DNA of 6,205 bases from an uncultured Caryophanales bacterium (GCA_946402785.1 CAMIXP010000079.1:1-6205), one strand, 5' to 3'; shown: positions 1-5,863, counted from the first letter of the stretch. Made by a program: numbers and translations. Notes: a model not told the origin generated them from the sequence alone.

Positions 1-190
1 TTCTTAACGCAATCAAAATATTATTTTGTAAATCTGGGTCTAGAATAAAGATATTTCTAGGGGTTACTTTAACTCCACTAACCTTACTATTATCACGTGT
101 AATAATCATATTGTTTTGAATTGAACGAACAGGTAGCCAGTCTTCTGTAAAACCACTACTTGCGCCTTTTGCGTTTTTTGATGACGACAT
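1..190 (-). CDS. VirB4-like conjugation/T4SS ATPase, N-terminal fragment
   Basis: Translating from the ATG at 190-188 down to the window edge gives 63 open residues starting MSSSKNAKGASSGFTEDWLP and continuing without a stop. Residues from about 18 on (WLPVRSIQNNMIITRD, then a VSGVKVTPRNIFILDP stretch and LQNNILIAL) follow the N-terminal beta-rich pattern of VirB4/TraE/TrsE-type ATPases: an 'LP...I.NGMI' opening, then a 'VKVTP.NF' strand and a helix. In that family the Walker motifs lie several hundred residues further on, so they would fall outside this window. VirB4 energises assembly of type IV secretion systems at the inner face of the membrane. The start overlaps the 3' end of the upstream gene by 35 bp. 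No in-frame ATG, GTG or TTG lies between it and the stop at 233-235, so the ATG is the best start although its ribosome site (AAAGG about 14 nt upstream) is weak. The family call rests on a short fragment plus gene order. Confidence 0.68.
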   Translation of the reverse strand, partial: MSSSKNAKGASSGFTEDWLPVRSIQNNMIITRDNSKVSGVKVTPRNIFILDPDLQNNILIALR

Positions 191-488
191 TTCTATAACA
201 CCAACCTTTCCATCTATATCTTTGACGATTTGTTAAAAAATCGTACGCTTCCATAATAACCACCATCATATTGTGGTAATAAGGAACCGGCATGACAAGG
301 AATCCTGTAATGAGTGCCGGACTCAAACAGAGAATTGTAACCATCGTACTTGATAACGGCATAAATGCGATTAGGATAAATGTTACCAATACTCCGCCTC
401 CAAATAAATACAAATCAAAGGGTCTAAATAATCCAAAGATTAATTGTCCCCTTTTTGTATTCGCAGGAATTAAATAATTGTCATACAC
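156..488 (-). CDS. VirB3/PrgI-like small membrane protein of a T4SS
   Basis: About 110 residues. A short N-terminus (YDNYLIPANTKRG) is followed by two hydrophobic segments at about residues 26-44 and 48-68, then a conserved-looking amphipathic stretch with RYRWKGWC at about 90-97, and a very basic tail (KKRKRRK). A small protein with two membrane segments immediately before a VirB4-like ATPase matches VirB3 and the PrgI-type proteins of Gram-positive conjugation systems, which are inner-membrane partners of VirB4 and sometimes fused to it. The reading frame can be extended to a GTG at 497-495, but that codon abuts the GGAG of the ribosome site. The GTG at 488-486 has proper 10-nt spacing from AGAGGAG and is chosen. 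The gene starts 20 bp after the VirB6-like stop and runs 35 bp into the next gene, implying coupled translation. Size, topology and neighbours carry the call more than sequence identity does. Confidence 0.58.
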   Translation of the reverse strand: MYDNYLIPANTKRGQLIFGLFRPFDLYLFGGGVLVTFILIAFMPLSSTMVTILCLSPALITGFLVMPVPYYHNMMVVIMEAYDFLTNRQRYRWKGWCYRNVVIKKRKRRK

Positions 489-498
489 AAATATCACA

Positions 499-505
499 CT
501 CCTCT
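499..505 (-). promoter_or_regulatory. Ribosome binding site deciding the GTG start of the VirB3-like gene
   Basis: AGAGGAG (505 down to 499) lies 10 nt before the GTG at 488-486. The upstream in-frame GTG at 497-495 is only 1 nt from this site and cannot be initiated from it. The site is just past the TAG stop of the preceding gene (511-509). Confidence 0.6.
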
Positions 506-508
506 ATT

Positions 509-2650
509 CTATTTTTTAGCTTGTTGCTCAGCTCTTTGAGCATTTGCTTTAGCTTGAGCATATTCATTACTATTTTTAATTTGATTTGCCGTTTTACCAG
601 CTAAACCAGCATCATGCTTAAAGGTTTTGCCCCAATCAACATTTCTTTTACCTTTGGCATCAACAGAAGTATCATCAAATGCATAGATATGACCATTAGC
701 ATCTCTAAATCTTTCAAATTCAGGTTGATCACTATATTTATTAGCAACTTCCCAAATCGTATGAGCAGCATCGTAAACAATTGCTTCTGTTCCGGAAATC
801 TTGGAACGATCCATCGTACGAATCTGTGCAAATCTGTCTCCTTGAGCCTTCTTCATTTCATCATCTAATCGATCCTTAGCAACACCATCACTAGCATAGA
901 AGTTGTTCAAGTCTTGGAATCTCTTCAATGTCATTTCATCACCATGTTTAATGATTGTTTTACCATGTTGATCCACAATATCAGTACCACTATAATTGAA
1001 TTTATAGTCTCCATCACTACCGAAGGCTTTAGAAATACGATCGATAGCAGATTCTGCAGCTCCGTAGTATTTGATCTTATCATCATATTGTTGTAATTGG
1101 TTACGTAAACCAACATCTCTTTGCAATCCAGCTGTAAATCTTCCGAATGGTGTGGATTCATCAGCAGCATTGGAGTAGTTTCTTGCATTGTATTCACGAA
1201 TCTTGGCCATATTACCTTTAGCATCAAAATCTTTCGCATTGAAGTAAGATTTTCCAGCATTAACTGTTCCTCCTACTCCACCAGCAATGGCTCCACCAAT
1301 ACCAGCAAGAATTTTCTTTCCTTGGTTTCCACTCGTTGATGAATATTGTGCAACTCCACGAGATACAGCTCCACTGGCTCCTCCAAGAGCAACCGTAGAA
1401 GCAGCAGCCAATTGACCAAATCCACTGAATAAACTGAATTTAGCATCTTTCAATCCAAGTACTTTCTTAATAAAGTCAGGTGCTTGTTTTGCAAAGATAA
1501 ATAAACCAATCCAAATAATAATCAATGAGAATGTTCCGATAACACCAGAGCCATGATTAATAACAATACCGTTAACAATCATATCTTGAATCAAGAAGAT
1601 TACAAAGTATACAACCGCTAAACGAATAAATAAATCTAAATACGTAGATGTTAAAGTCTTAACCCAAGACTTAAACATATCATCTTTTGATCCCTTAGGA
1701 TCCATATAGGCAATAATAGGAATTGGTGCAATTAAACGTAAAATTGCTAACTTAATCGCACGTACAGCAACATCAATCGTAAAACTCAATAATACGAAGA
1801 TGAAAATAATTCCTACAATCAAAGAAACAAGCGGTGCATAAGTAAATACATATTTTTTGCTTCCTGCAAAAGCATTGATTCCAATCAAGTTATTTAATTT
1901 ATTTCCTAAGTTAAAATCTTTTTCACAAGTTTCAGTAGCCATTCCTAAAATATCTCCAGGATCAGCATCCAAACGTGTATAAGCAGCTAATACCTTATCA
2001 TCAATATCTGTACACATACGGTTTTCATTGATAGTAGCTGGATCTTTGGTACCAGAATCTTTTCTTTGATCCTCTGGTACTAAGTTAATTCGGTAGAATC
2101 CTTTCAAAACAGTCGATGTAAAGATTCTAGCAGATTTTGCCAGTTCATCATCATCTTTTGTATTCATGAAAGTCGTATCATTACCAGTTGTACCAAGTAC
2201 CAATCGACCAATCGAGTTATTCGATAAAATTCTGTGTTGTAAAGAATACAAAGTACCGAATAATAAACCATTGTTATTAATTTGAATTTCATATTCATTT
2301 CTTGGAGAGCCTACACTAATAGGCATTAAAATCGTAATTAAAATCAAAGAGATAGAAACTCTCTTTAGTAAAGTTCCTCCTCCTTTTTCTTTTGAAAAAC
2401 TATCTGGTTCGATAATTCCACGCAAAATCGTCATTGCTAATTGGAACATCATAAAAACTCCAAGGATCACTTGGACTCTTCCATAAAACTTCATAATGGT
2501 ATTGTTACTAAATAAATCTGCGGATGCAACGTTAAAGAACAATTCATATACAATCATCAATAAACCATATACTGGTCTATCAAGCGTAGCAAAGATTGTT
2601 CTTAACAAGTCTCTTGGAACACTCGCTGACTCTGGAAAAGAATCAAACAT
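509..2650 (-). CDS. VirB6/TrbL-like polytopic T4SS membrane protein with long cytoplasmic tail
   Basis: 713 residues. Hydrophobic segments lie at about 28-45, 58-80, 98-115, 268-292, 300-316 (possibly re-entrant), 342-360 and 370-390. Between the third and fourth is a roughly 150-residue polar loop (116-267) carrying the protein's only two cysteines (213 and 242). By the positive-inside rule this loop is extracytoplasmic. The segment LILRLIAPIPII-type helix around 303-314, then DPKGSKDD, SWVKTLTSTYLDL and later FAKQAPDFIKK resembles VirB6/TrbL-family channel proteins, including the large ones of Gram-positive and mollicute conjugative elements. After 400 comes an Ala/Gly-rich stretch (about 411-468), then a hydrophilic domain to 713 with no family I recognise, ending in an Ala/Gln/Lys-rich helix. 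VirB6 proteins form part of the inner-membrane channel. An AAAGAGGTGG ribosome site precedes the ATG by 6 nt and lies just after the upstream stop. The family assignment is by topology, local motifs and position before VirB3/VirB4-like genes. Confidence 0.65.
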   Translation of the reverse strand: MFDSFPESASVPRDLLRTIFATLDRPVYGLLMIVYELFFNVASADLFSNNTIMKFYGRVQVILGVFMMFQLAMTILRGIIEPDSFSKEKGGGTLLKRVSISLILITILMPISVGSPRNEYEIQINNNGLLFGTLYSLQHRILSNNSIGRLVLGTTGNDTTFMNTKDDDELAKSARIFTSTVLKGFYRINLVPEDQRKDSGTKDPATINENRMCTDIDDKVLAAYTRLDADPGDILGMATETCEKDFNLGNKLNNLIGINAFAGSKKYVFTYAPLVSLIVGIIFIFVLLSFTIDVAVRAIKLAILRLIAPIPIIAYMDPKGSKDDMFKSWVKTLTSTYLDLFIRLAVVYFVIFLIQDMIVNGIVINHGSGVIGTFSLIIIWIGLFIFAKQAPDFIKKVLGLKDAKFSLFSGFGQLAAASTVALGGASGAVSRGVAQYSSTSGNQGKKILAGIGGAIAGGVGGTVNAGKSYFNAKDFDAKGNMAKIREYNARNYSNAADESTPFGRFTAGLQRDVGLRNQLQQYDDKIKYYGAAESAIDRISKAFGSDGDYKFNYSGTDIVDQHGKTIIKHGDEMTLKRFQDLNNFYASDGVAKDRLDDEMKKAQGDRFAQIRTMDRSKISGTEAIVYDAAHTIWEVANKYSDQPEFERFRDANGHIYAFDDTSVDAKGKRNVDWGKTFKHDAGLAGKTANQIKNSNEYAQAKANAQRAEQQAKK

Positions 2651-2667
2651 CTATAACCACCTCTTTA

Positions 2668-3144
2668 TCATTGATGAATTCCACATGTGGATTCAGAAGT
2701 TAAACCAAATATATCTAGTAAAGCGTTTGTTAGCGTTGGAACAAAGAATAGCAACGCTGCAAATAAAAGTCTTAAAGCTAATTTCTTACTAGCTTTTGCC
2801 ATGGCTTCATCATCACCCTTAGCAATTACCTTCAAGAAATCAATACTACTTAAGACAACAACTAAAACCATACCTACAATTGTTACATACGTCAAGATTT
2901 TGTCAAGCAACCAAGCAACAGAATTCTCATCGTTAGGATCTCCTAAAATAGAATCTCCACCCGTACAAGATAAATCTTTATTATACTCGCTTCCCCAATC
3001 ACTTAAATCACTCGTACTAGTAACCGTAGGTGTCTTAGCAGCTACTAAAATACTATCAGAAACAGTCAATGCATGAGCATGAACTGGTACAAACATAAAC
3101 ATAGATACAAACGTAAATAATACAACAAGTAAAACTTTCTTCAT
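2668..3144 (-). CDS. Secreted-type VirB2-like pilin protein (signal peptide plus two membrane segments)
   Basis: 158 residues from the ATG at 3144-3142. That ATG is 8 nt after GGAG. An upstream in-frame GTG at 3153-3151 overlaps that ribosome site and is rejected. Residues 1-25 are a classic signal peptide (MKKVLLVVLFTFV, ending AHA before Leu26). A polar region to about 75 holds Cys60. Two hydrophobic segments follow at about 82-103 and 122-145, joined by a charged loop (KVIAKGDDEAMAKASKK), and the tail carries Cys154. The membrane half aligns without gaps to the neighbouring 109-residue protein: an Ile-Asp pair with Lys three residues after the Asp, an acidic pair in the loop, and AAL.FFV exactly 27 residues after the Asp. 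This is the layout of VirB2/TrbC pilins and of pilin-like proteins of mollicute conjugative elements. Its stop is TGA followed at once by an in-frame TAA. It sits 17 bp before the VirB6-like gene. Confidence 0.58.
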   Translation of the reverse strand: MKKVLLVVLFTFVSMFMFVPVHAHALTVSDSILVAAKTPTVTSTSDLSDWGSEYNKDLSCTGGDSILGDPNDENSVAWLLDKILTYVTIVGMVLVVVLSSIDFLKVIAKGDDEAMAKASKKLALRLLFAALLFFVPTLTNALLDIFGLTSESTCGIHQ

Positions 3145-3162
3145 TCCGATCACTCCGTATAC

Positions 3163-3171
3163 ATTATATCA
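3163..3171 (-). promoter_or_regulatory. Possible extended -10 promoter for the secreted VirB2-like gene
   Basis: TGATATAAT (3171 down to 3163) matches an extended -10 element and lies just downstream of the intrinsic terminator, where a new start would be useful. No good -35 is seen 16-18 bp upstream (closest TTCATT), and the predicted start would fall on or beside the ribosome site, leaving a leader of only about 12 nt. In this AT-rich gap the match may be chance. Confidence 0.3.
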
Positions 3172-3189
3172 TATTAAGTATATCAAATG

Positions 3190-3217
3190 AAAAAAAAAAT
3201 AGCAATTAAATTGCTAT
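3190..3217 (-). terminator. Intrinsic terminator after the first VirB2-like gene
   Basis: On the minus strand ATAGCAAT, a TTA loop and ATTGCTAT form a perfect 8-bp stem (3217 down to 3199). A run of nine T follows (3198-3190). It begins 14 nt after the TAA stop of the 109-residue gene. The stem is mostly A-T, so termination may be partial and allow some read-through to the next genes. The opposite strand has only a poor T run, so activity there is unlikely. Confidence 0.85.
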
Positions 3218-3231
3218 CTTTTCTAGTTATT

Positions 3232-3561
3232 TTAACCAGCTGCTCTCCAGCAGTTTTCCCAGCTAACTGTATCCCCTTCTCCACCTTGAGCAACCATATT
3301 CATTAATACAGAAACAAAGGTTACAACGAAAAATACAAGTGCAGCATAAATAAATCTTTTAATTAATCTACTTTGTGCAGCTTTTACTTCTTTTTCGTCA
3401 CTAGAAATAACAGCCTTTCCTAAATCGATAGTACCAAGTAAAATCAATAAAATTGGAATTCCTAATTGGAAAATTGGGAAAAGACCTTTTTTAATAACTT
3501 TTACAATTGGTAGTAAACCATTACAACTATCAATAGCTCCGATTTGAACTAGATTTGCCAT
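3232..3561 (-). CDS. VirB2-like pilin-type small membrane protein without signal peptide
   Basis: 109 residues from the ATG at 3561-3559, which follows AAGGAG by 8 nt. An upstream in-frame GTG at 3570-3568 overlaps the ribosome site and is rejected. Hydrophobic segments lie at about 28-46 and 70-90, with a polar basic loop between (SSDEKEVKAAQSRLIKR) that should be cytoplasmic. Both ends should therefore be outside, and each carries one cysteine (13 and 104). There is no cleavable signal peptide. The core aligns without gaps to the following gene product (Ile45-Asp46, Lys49, AAL.FFV at 73-79 against 101-102, 105 and 129-135). The pattern fits VirB2/TrbC-type pilin subunits, including the pilin-like conjugal proteins annotated in mollicute integrative elements. 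A consensus promoter lies directly upstream and an intrinsic terminator directly downstream, consistent with a subunit made in large amounts. It could instead be a small accessory membrane protein. Confidence 0.58.
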   Translation of the reverse strand: MANLVQIGAIDSCNGLLPIVKVIKKGLFPIFQLGIPILLILLGTIDLGKAVISSDEKEVKAAQSRLIKRFIYAALVFFVVTFVSVLMNMVAQGGEGDTVSWENCWRAAG

Positions 3562-3583
3562 TACAACCACTCCTTCTTAAATT

Positions 3584-3613
3584 ATTATATTATTTTTGAC
3601 ATGTTATTGTCAA
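3584..3613 (-). promoter_or_regulatory. Consensus sigma-A-type promoter for the first VirB2-like gene
   Basis: TTGACA (3613-3608) and TATAAT (3589-3584) are both perfect hexamers, separated by 18 bp, in the 55-bp gap between the TadZ-like stop and the pilin start. Transcription would start near 3577, giving a leader of about 15 nt that begins almost at the ribosome site. This very compact layout is unusual but both boxes are exact. Confidence 0.78.
3596..3613. repeat. Inverted repeat overlapping the -35 box, possible operator
   Basis: TTGACA (3596-3601) and TGTCAA (3608-3613) form perfect 6-bp arms around a 6-bp centre. One arm is the -35 hexamer itself and the other lies in the spacer, so a protein bound here would block RNA polymerase. 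Arms do not extend further and the match could be chance. Confidence 0.35.
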
Positions 3614-3616
3614 TTA

Positions 3617-4669
3617 TTAACGTCTAAATAAACCAAAAATTTTACCAGAAGAAACTGTACTTTCTCCTCCTTCAATTAATCCCATTCTAGATAAGAAATC
3701 TGCAATAACAGAATTACGCTTTCTCTCATCTAATGGAGGAATATTATAGAATATCTTAATGCCTGCTTCTGTTTCAAAATCAAACACATCGTTATTCTGT
3801 AAAATACTTTGATTTAATACAACTTTTTTACCCATAAGACTTTGGAAAATAATTCGATTTCTTTGAATCAATCGATTTAATTTCAAAGTACTAGGTTCTA
3901 TTAAATAAATAATGTCATTGCAAAAATTATCTTGCCTACATCCATTTAAGTCCAATAGAATCACTTTCATATTTGAAAATTTTTCTAAGGTATTTCTTAA
4001 ATCAATTTGTTTGACAGAGAACATTCTCTTATCATAAAAATAAGCAAAATCATTTTTATCCACTTCTAATGCAACAACATTTTCTTGACCATAGACAACT
4101 GATAATTCTTTCTTCATCATATAGATCAAGGTCGTTGCTCCAGCAGAAGCTGTTACATTACGAACTCCAATGACAATTGCTGGTCTTCTACCAGCAGGTT
4201 TTGTATCAGGAACCTTTTGAGGTGGTTCCGTCTTTGGCAAAGTCGATTCATCTAGTTCATCTTCTTTTGCCTTTTCTTCCTGAGATGATGCCATCTTGGC
4301 AATATGTTCTACTTCTTTAAAGGTGTTTGGTTTCTTTAATAAATAGTTAATTCCACTAACATTCGTCGTAAAATTATAAATCCCATACGAAATCAAATGA
4401 CTTAAAAAGTTGGGAGTACATAGACTTGTTCCCTCTGGAAGTAAAAATATTAATTTGTCAGGATCTAAATATTGAACCAATCTTTGATAGATGCCATAGT
4501 CTGCATAGTTTCTGAAAGCAGTAACATCGATGATCAATCGATCAAAGAAGAAGTCTTTGAACATCTCACCGATTTCTGCTGCTTCATACTCACCAGTAAC
4601 ATTCTTAATAATATCTGCATCAATATCTAATAGTTCATTAGAATGCTTATTTGAAACAACAACATCCAT
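3617..4669 (-). CDS. tadZ: TadZ/CpaE-like pilus-localisation ATPase with lysine-less P-loop
   Basis: 350 residues in two parts. Residues 1-125 look like an atypical receiver-type domain (RLIIDVTAF, KLIFLLPEG, ISYGIYNF strands). Residues 126-162 are a charged, Pro-rich linker. Residues 163-350 look like a MinD/ParA-type (SIMIBI) ATPase domain. The nucleotide loop is at 168-180 (GVRNVTASAGATT), a Walker B-like strand at 236-243 (VILLDLNG), and a VVLNQS strand at 283-288. The usual KGGxGKT lysines are both missing here, replaced in the aligned TASAGATT, a type of change known in TadZ/CpaE proteins. TadZ homologues mark the cell site where the Tad pilus is built and interact with its assembly ATPase. 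The gene begins 17 bp after the second pseudopilin-like gene and ends just before the VirB2-like promoter. Three cysteines (84, 244, 250) lie in this cytoplasmic protein. Another MinD-like regulator is the main alternative. Confidence 0.74.
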   Translation of the reverse strand: MDVVVSNKHSNELLDIDADIIKNVTGEYEAAEIGEMFKDFFFDRLIIDVTAFRNYADYGIYQRLVQYLDPDKLIFLLPEGTSLCTPNFLSHLISYGIYNFTTNVSGINYLLKKPNTFKEVEHIAKMASSQEEKAKEDELDESTLPKTEPPQKVPDTKPAGRRPAIVIGVRNVTASAGATTLIYMMKKELSVVYGQENVVALEVDKNDFAYFYDKRMFSVKQIDLRNTLEKFSNMKVILLDLNGCRQDNFCNDIIYLIEPSTLKLNRLIQRNRIIFQSLMGKKVVLNQSILQNNDVFDFETEAGIKIFYNIPPLDERKRNSVIADFLSRMGLIEGGESTVSSGKIFGLFRR

Positions 4670-4686
4670 AGAATCAACACCCTTTT

Positions 4687-5181
4687 TTATTTCTTTTCAA
4701 ACAACTTTGTATCTCCTGTTACATTAAGGATTCTTAATTGCAATACATTTTGAATGATAGGAACATTAATATCAATTCTCGTTAAAATACGATAATAATA
4801 CATATCTTTTCCTTCATCCACAACCGTTGCATCACTTTGTCTAGCATTTCTCATTTGAATTTTATAAGCACAGTACCCAACTGCATATCTTCTTGTTTCT
4901 AAAACATCTTGATCTGGTCTAAGTGGATTTGTATCACAATTAAGGGATGCACTTGAATACCCAATTTGTCTAGAATAAGTAAGAATCTTATTTTGACAAG
5001 TTCCAGCCTGATCAGGACTACCTGGACATTCTCCATCATACTCTTCGTATAATGAAATGATTTTATTTTTCATACGAAATGCTTTTGTATAGTTTACGTT
5101 GTATGCCATATAGGCAGATACAATCGCAATAAATACAATAATAATAACAATCGTTGATGTACTTCCTACACCTTCATTCAA
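4687..5181 (-). CDS. TadE/pseudopilin-like protein, second of a tandem pair
   Basis: 164 residues. After a short N-terminus (MNEGVGSTST) comes one hydrophobic segment at about 10-28. The rest is a predicted exported domain with four cysteines (52, 62, 82, 104). It is a clear paralogue of the gene just upstream: YTKAF at 31-35, MKN at 37-39, IIS at 41-43 and EEY at 46-48 fall at identical positions, SLNC recurs, and PII and GDTK recur with the same 15-residue spacing. One N-terminal membrane helix followed by a small extracytoplasmic domain, within a Tad-like cluster, fits TadE/TadF-type minor pilins. No prepilin-peptidase glycine motif of the standard G-X4-E form is evident. The start is TTG: the only upstream in-frame codons before a TGA stop are not starts, and the next Met (25) would remove most of the membrane helix. 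The TTG has a good ribosome site. Confidence 0.58.
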   Translation of the reverse strand: MNEGVGSTSTIVIIIVFIAIVSAYMAYNVNYTKAFRMKNKIISLYEEYDGECPGSPDQAGTCQNKILTYSRQIGYSSASLNCDTNPLRPDQDVLETRRYAVGYCAYKIQMRNARQSDATVVDEGKDMYYYRILTRIDINVPIIQNVLQLRILNVTGDTKLFEKK

Positions 5182-5186
5182 AGAAA

Positions 5187-5198
5187 ATCACCATCCTT
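5187..5198 (-). promoter_or_regulatory. Ribosome binding site supporting a TTG start
   Basis: AAGGATGGTGAT (5198 down to 5187) ends 5 nt before the TTG at 5181-5179. The GGTGAT core has the same 5-nt spacing as in the perfect AGGAGGTGAT site of the paralogous upstream gene. An out-of-frame ATG inside this site runs into a stop after six codons. Confidence 0.6.
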
Positions 5199-5199
5199 A

Positions 5200-5697
5200 T
5201 TATCCTAACGGATTTGGTCCTTGTAACTGAATCTCTTTCGTATCACCAGATGCTTGAAAGAAACGGAAACCCATAATTCTTTCAATAATTGGGAACGAAA
5301 TATCTACCTGTGTAATAACTTTGAAAACAGCATAACGTTTTCCATCATCTTTGACTCTCGTAGTCATTTCATAGCAATAAATATCATCTGCTTTATAAAC
5401 AGGTACATTGTATCCAGAAGAATTATCAACCGAAGAACAATTTAAAGAAACAGGGTTGTATGCCAAACCCCGTGCTTTGTCTTTTATTTTATTTCTACAA
5501 GCAGTGTCATGACTGGCACCACTTAATGCTTCGGGATAACACCCTGAACCTTCATATTCTTCAATAACAGAAATGATAGCATTTTTCATTTGAAAAGCCT
5601 TCGTGTAGGAAAAAACTAGTCCTAATACACCAATCATGATGACTAGAAAGATAACAATAAACATAATGTTGAAGATTCCTCCAAACGCTTCCTTCAT
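5200..5697 (-). CDS. TadE/pseudopilin-like protein, first of a tandem pair
   Basis: 165 residues. A short N-terminus (MKEAFGG) precedes a strongly hydrophobic segment at about 8-30. The motif YTKAFQMKN (31-39) leads into a predicted helix, and an exported domain with cysteines at 53, 67, 87 and 108 follows. The C-terminal third has alternating hydrophobic residues typical of beta strands, then PII (136-138) and GDTK (151-154), and a Pro/Gly-rich tail. It shares these landmarks with the downstream gene, so the pair arose by duplication and has since diverged strongly. The single N-terminal helix plus small ectodomain suggests a minor pilin of the TadE type. The family call is structural, since I cannot match a specific domain. 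A full AGGAGGTG ribosome site precedes the ATG by 7 nt and lies directly after the stop of the 49-residue gene, so the two are cotranscribed. Confidence 0.58.
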   Translation of the reverse strand: MKEAFGGIFNIMFIVIFLVIMIGVLGLVFSYTKAFQMKNAIISVIEEYEGSGCYPEALSGASHDTACRNKIKDKARGLAYNPVSLNCSSVDNSSGYNVPVYKADDIYCYEMTTRVKDDGKRYAVFKVITQVDISFPIIERIMGFRFFQASGDTKEIQLQGPNPLG

Positions 5698-5713
5698 GCA
5701 CTATCACCTCCTA

Positions 5714-5863
5714 TTAGTTACCATTATATGTTGAAAGATTAGACCATTGACCATTAATAGTATTTCTAATATTTGGCCACATTAACCAGAAGAATGCGAT
5801 AACGGCAGAAATAGCTAATAATGTGATAACTGTTAAGTTTAATTCACCAGTAGCAGCTTTCAT
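5714..5863 (-). CDS. 49-residue single-helix membrane peptide, possible Flp-like pilin
   Basis: A short frame with full expression signals: a consensus promoter, AGGTGAT 7 nt before the ATG at 5863-5861, and a TAA stop just before the ribosome site of the next gene. It begins MKAATGELNLTVITLLAISA, has one hydrophobic segment at about 9-29 rich in aromatic residues near its end (FFWLMWP), and a polar Asn-rich tail (NIRNTINGQW to NGN). Its size and its place between a GspF-like and TadE-like genes resemble a Flp-type major pilin. However, the class IV prepilin site (Gly, four residues, then Glu) is missing: the glycine at 6 is followed directly by Glu7 and there is a Thr where Glu is expected. 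It could therefore be an uncleaved pilin, a pilin of another kind, or a small accessory membrane peptide. I am confident it is a gene and unsure of its role. Confidence 0.68.
   Translation of the reverse strand: MKAATGELNLTVITLLAISAVIAFFWLMWPNIRNTINGQWSNLSTYNGN

Noticed and set aside
292..1339. Several plus- and minus-strand frames of 60-109 residues within the VirB3-like and VirB6-like genes
   Set aside because: Alternative-frame shadows of well-supported genes, with no ribosome sites or coherent domains.
2665..2670. Possible Mycoplasma-type code (TGA as Trp), since the secreted VirB2-like gene ends TGA then TAA
   Set aside because: Trp is encoded by TGG in long intact frames across the window, so TGA is read as a stop; the in-frame TAA behind it is a tandem stop.
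2496..3076. Two overlapping plus-strand frames of 98 and 129 residues
   Set aside because: They are antisense to the VirB6-like and secreted VirB2-like genes, lack ribosome sites, and give no recognisable protein; the minus-strand genes have signal peptide, membrane topology and proper starts.
3568..3570. GTG start for the 109-residue VirB2-like gene (and likewise GTG at 3153-3151 and 497-495 for two other genes)
   Set aside because: In all three cases the GTG overlaps or abuts the GGAG of the ribosome site; a properly spaced start lies 9 nt further on.
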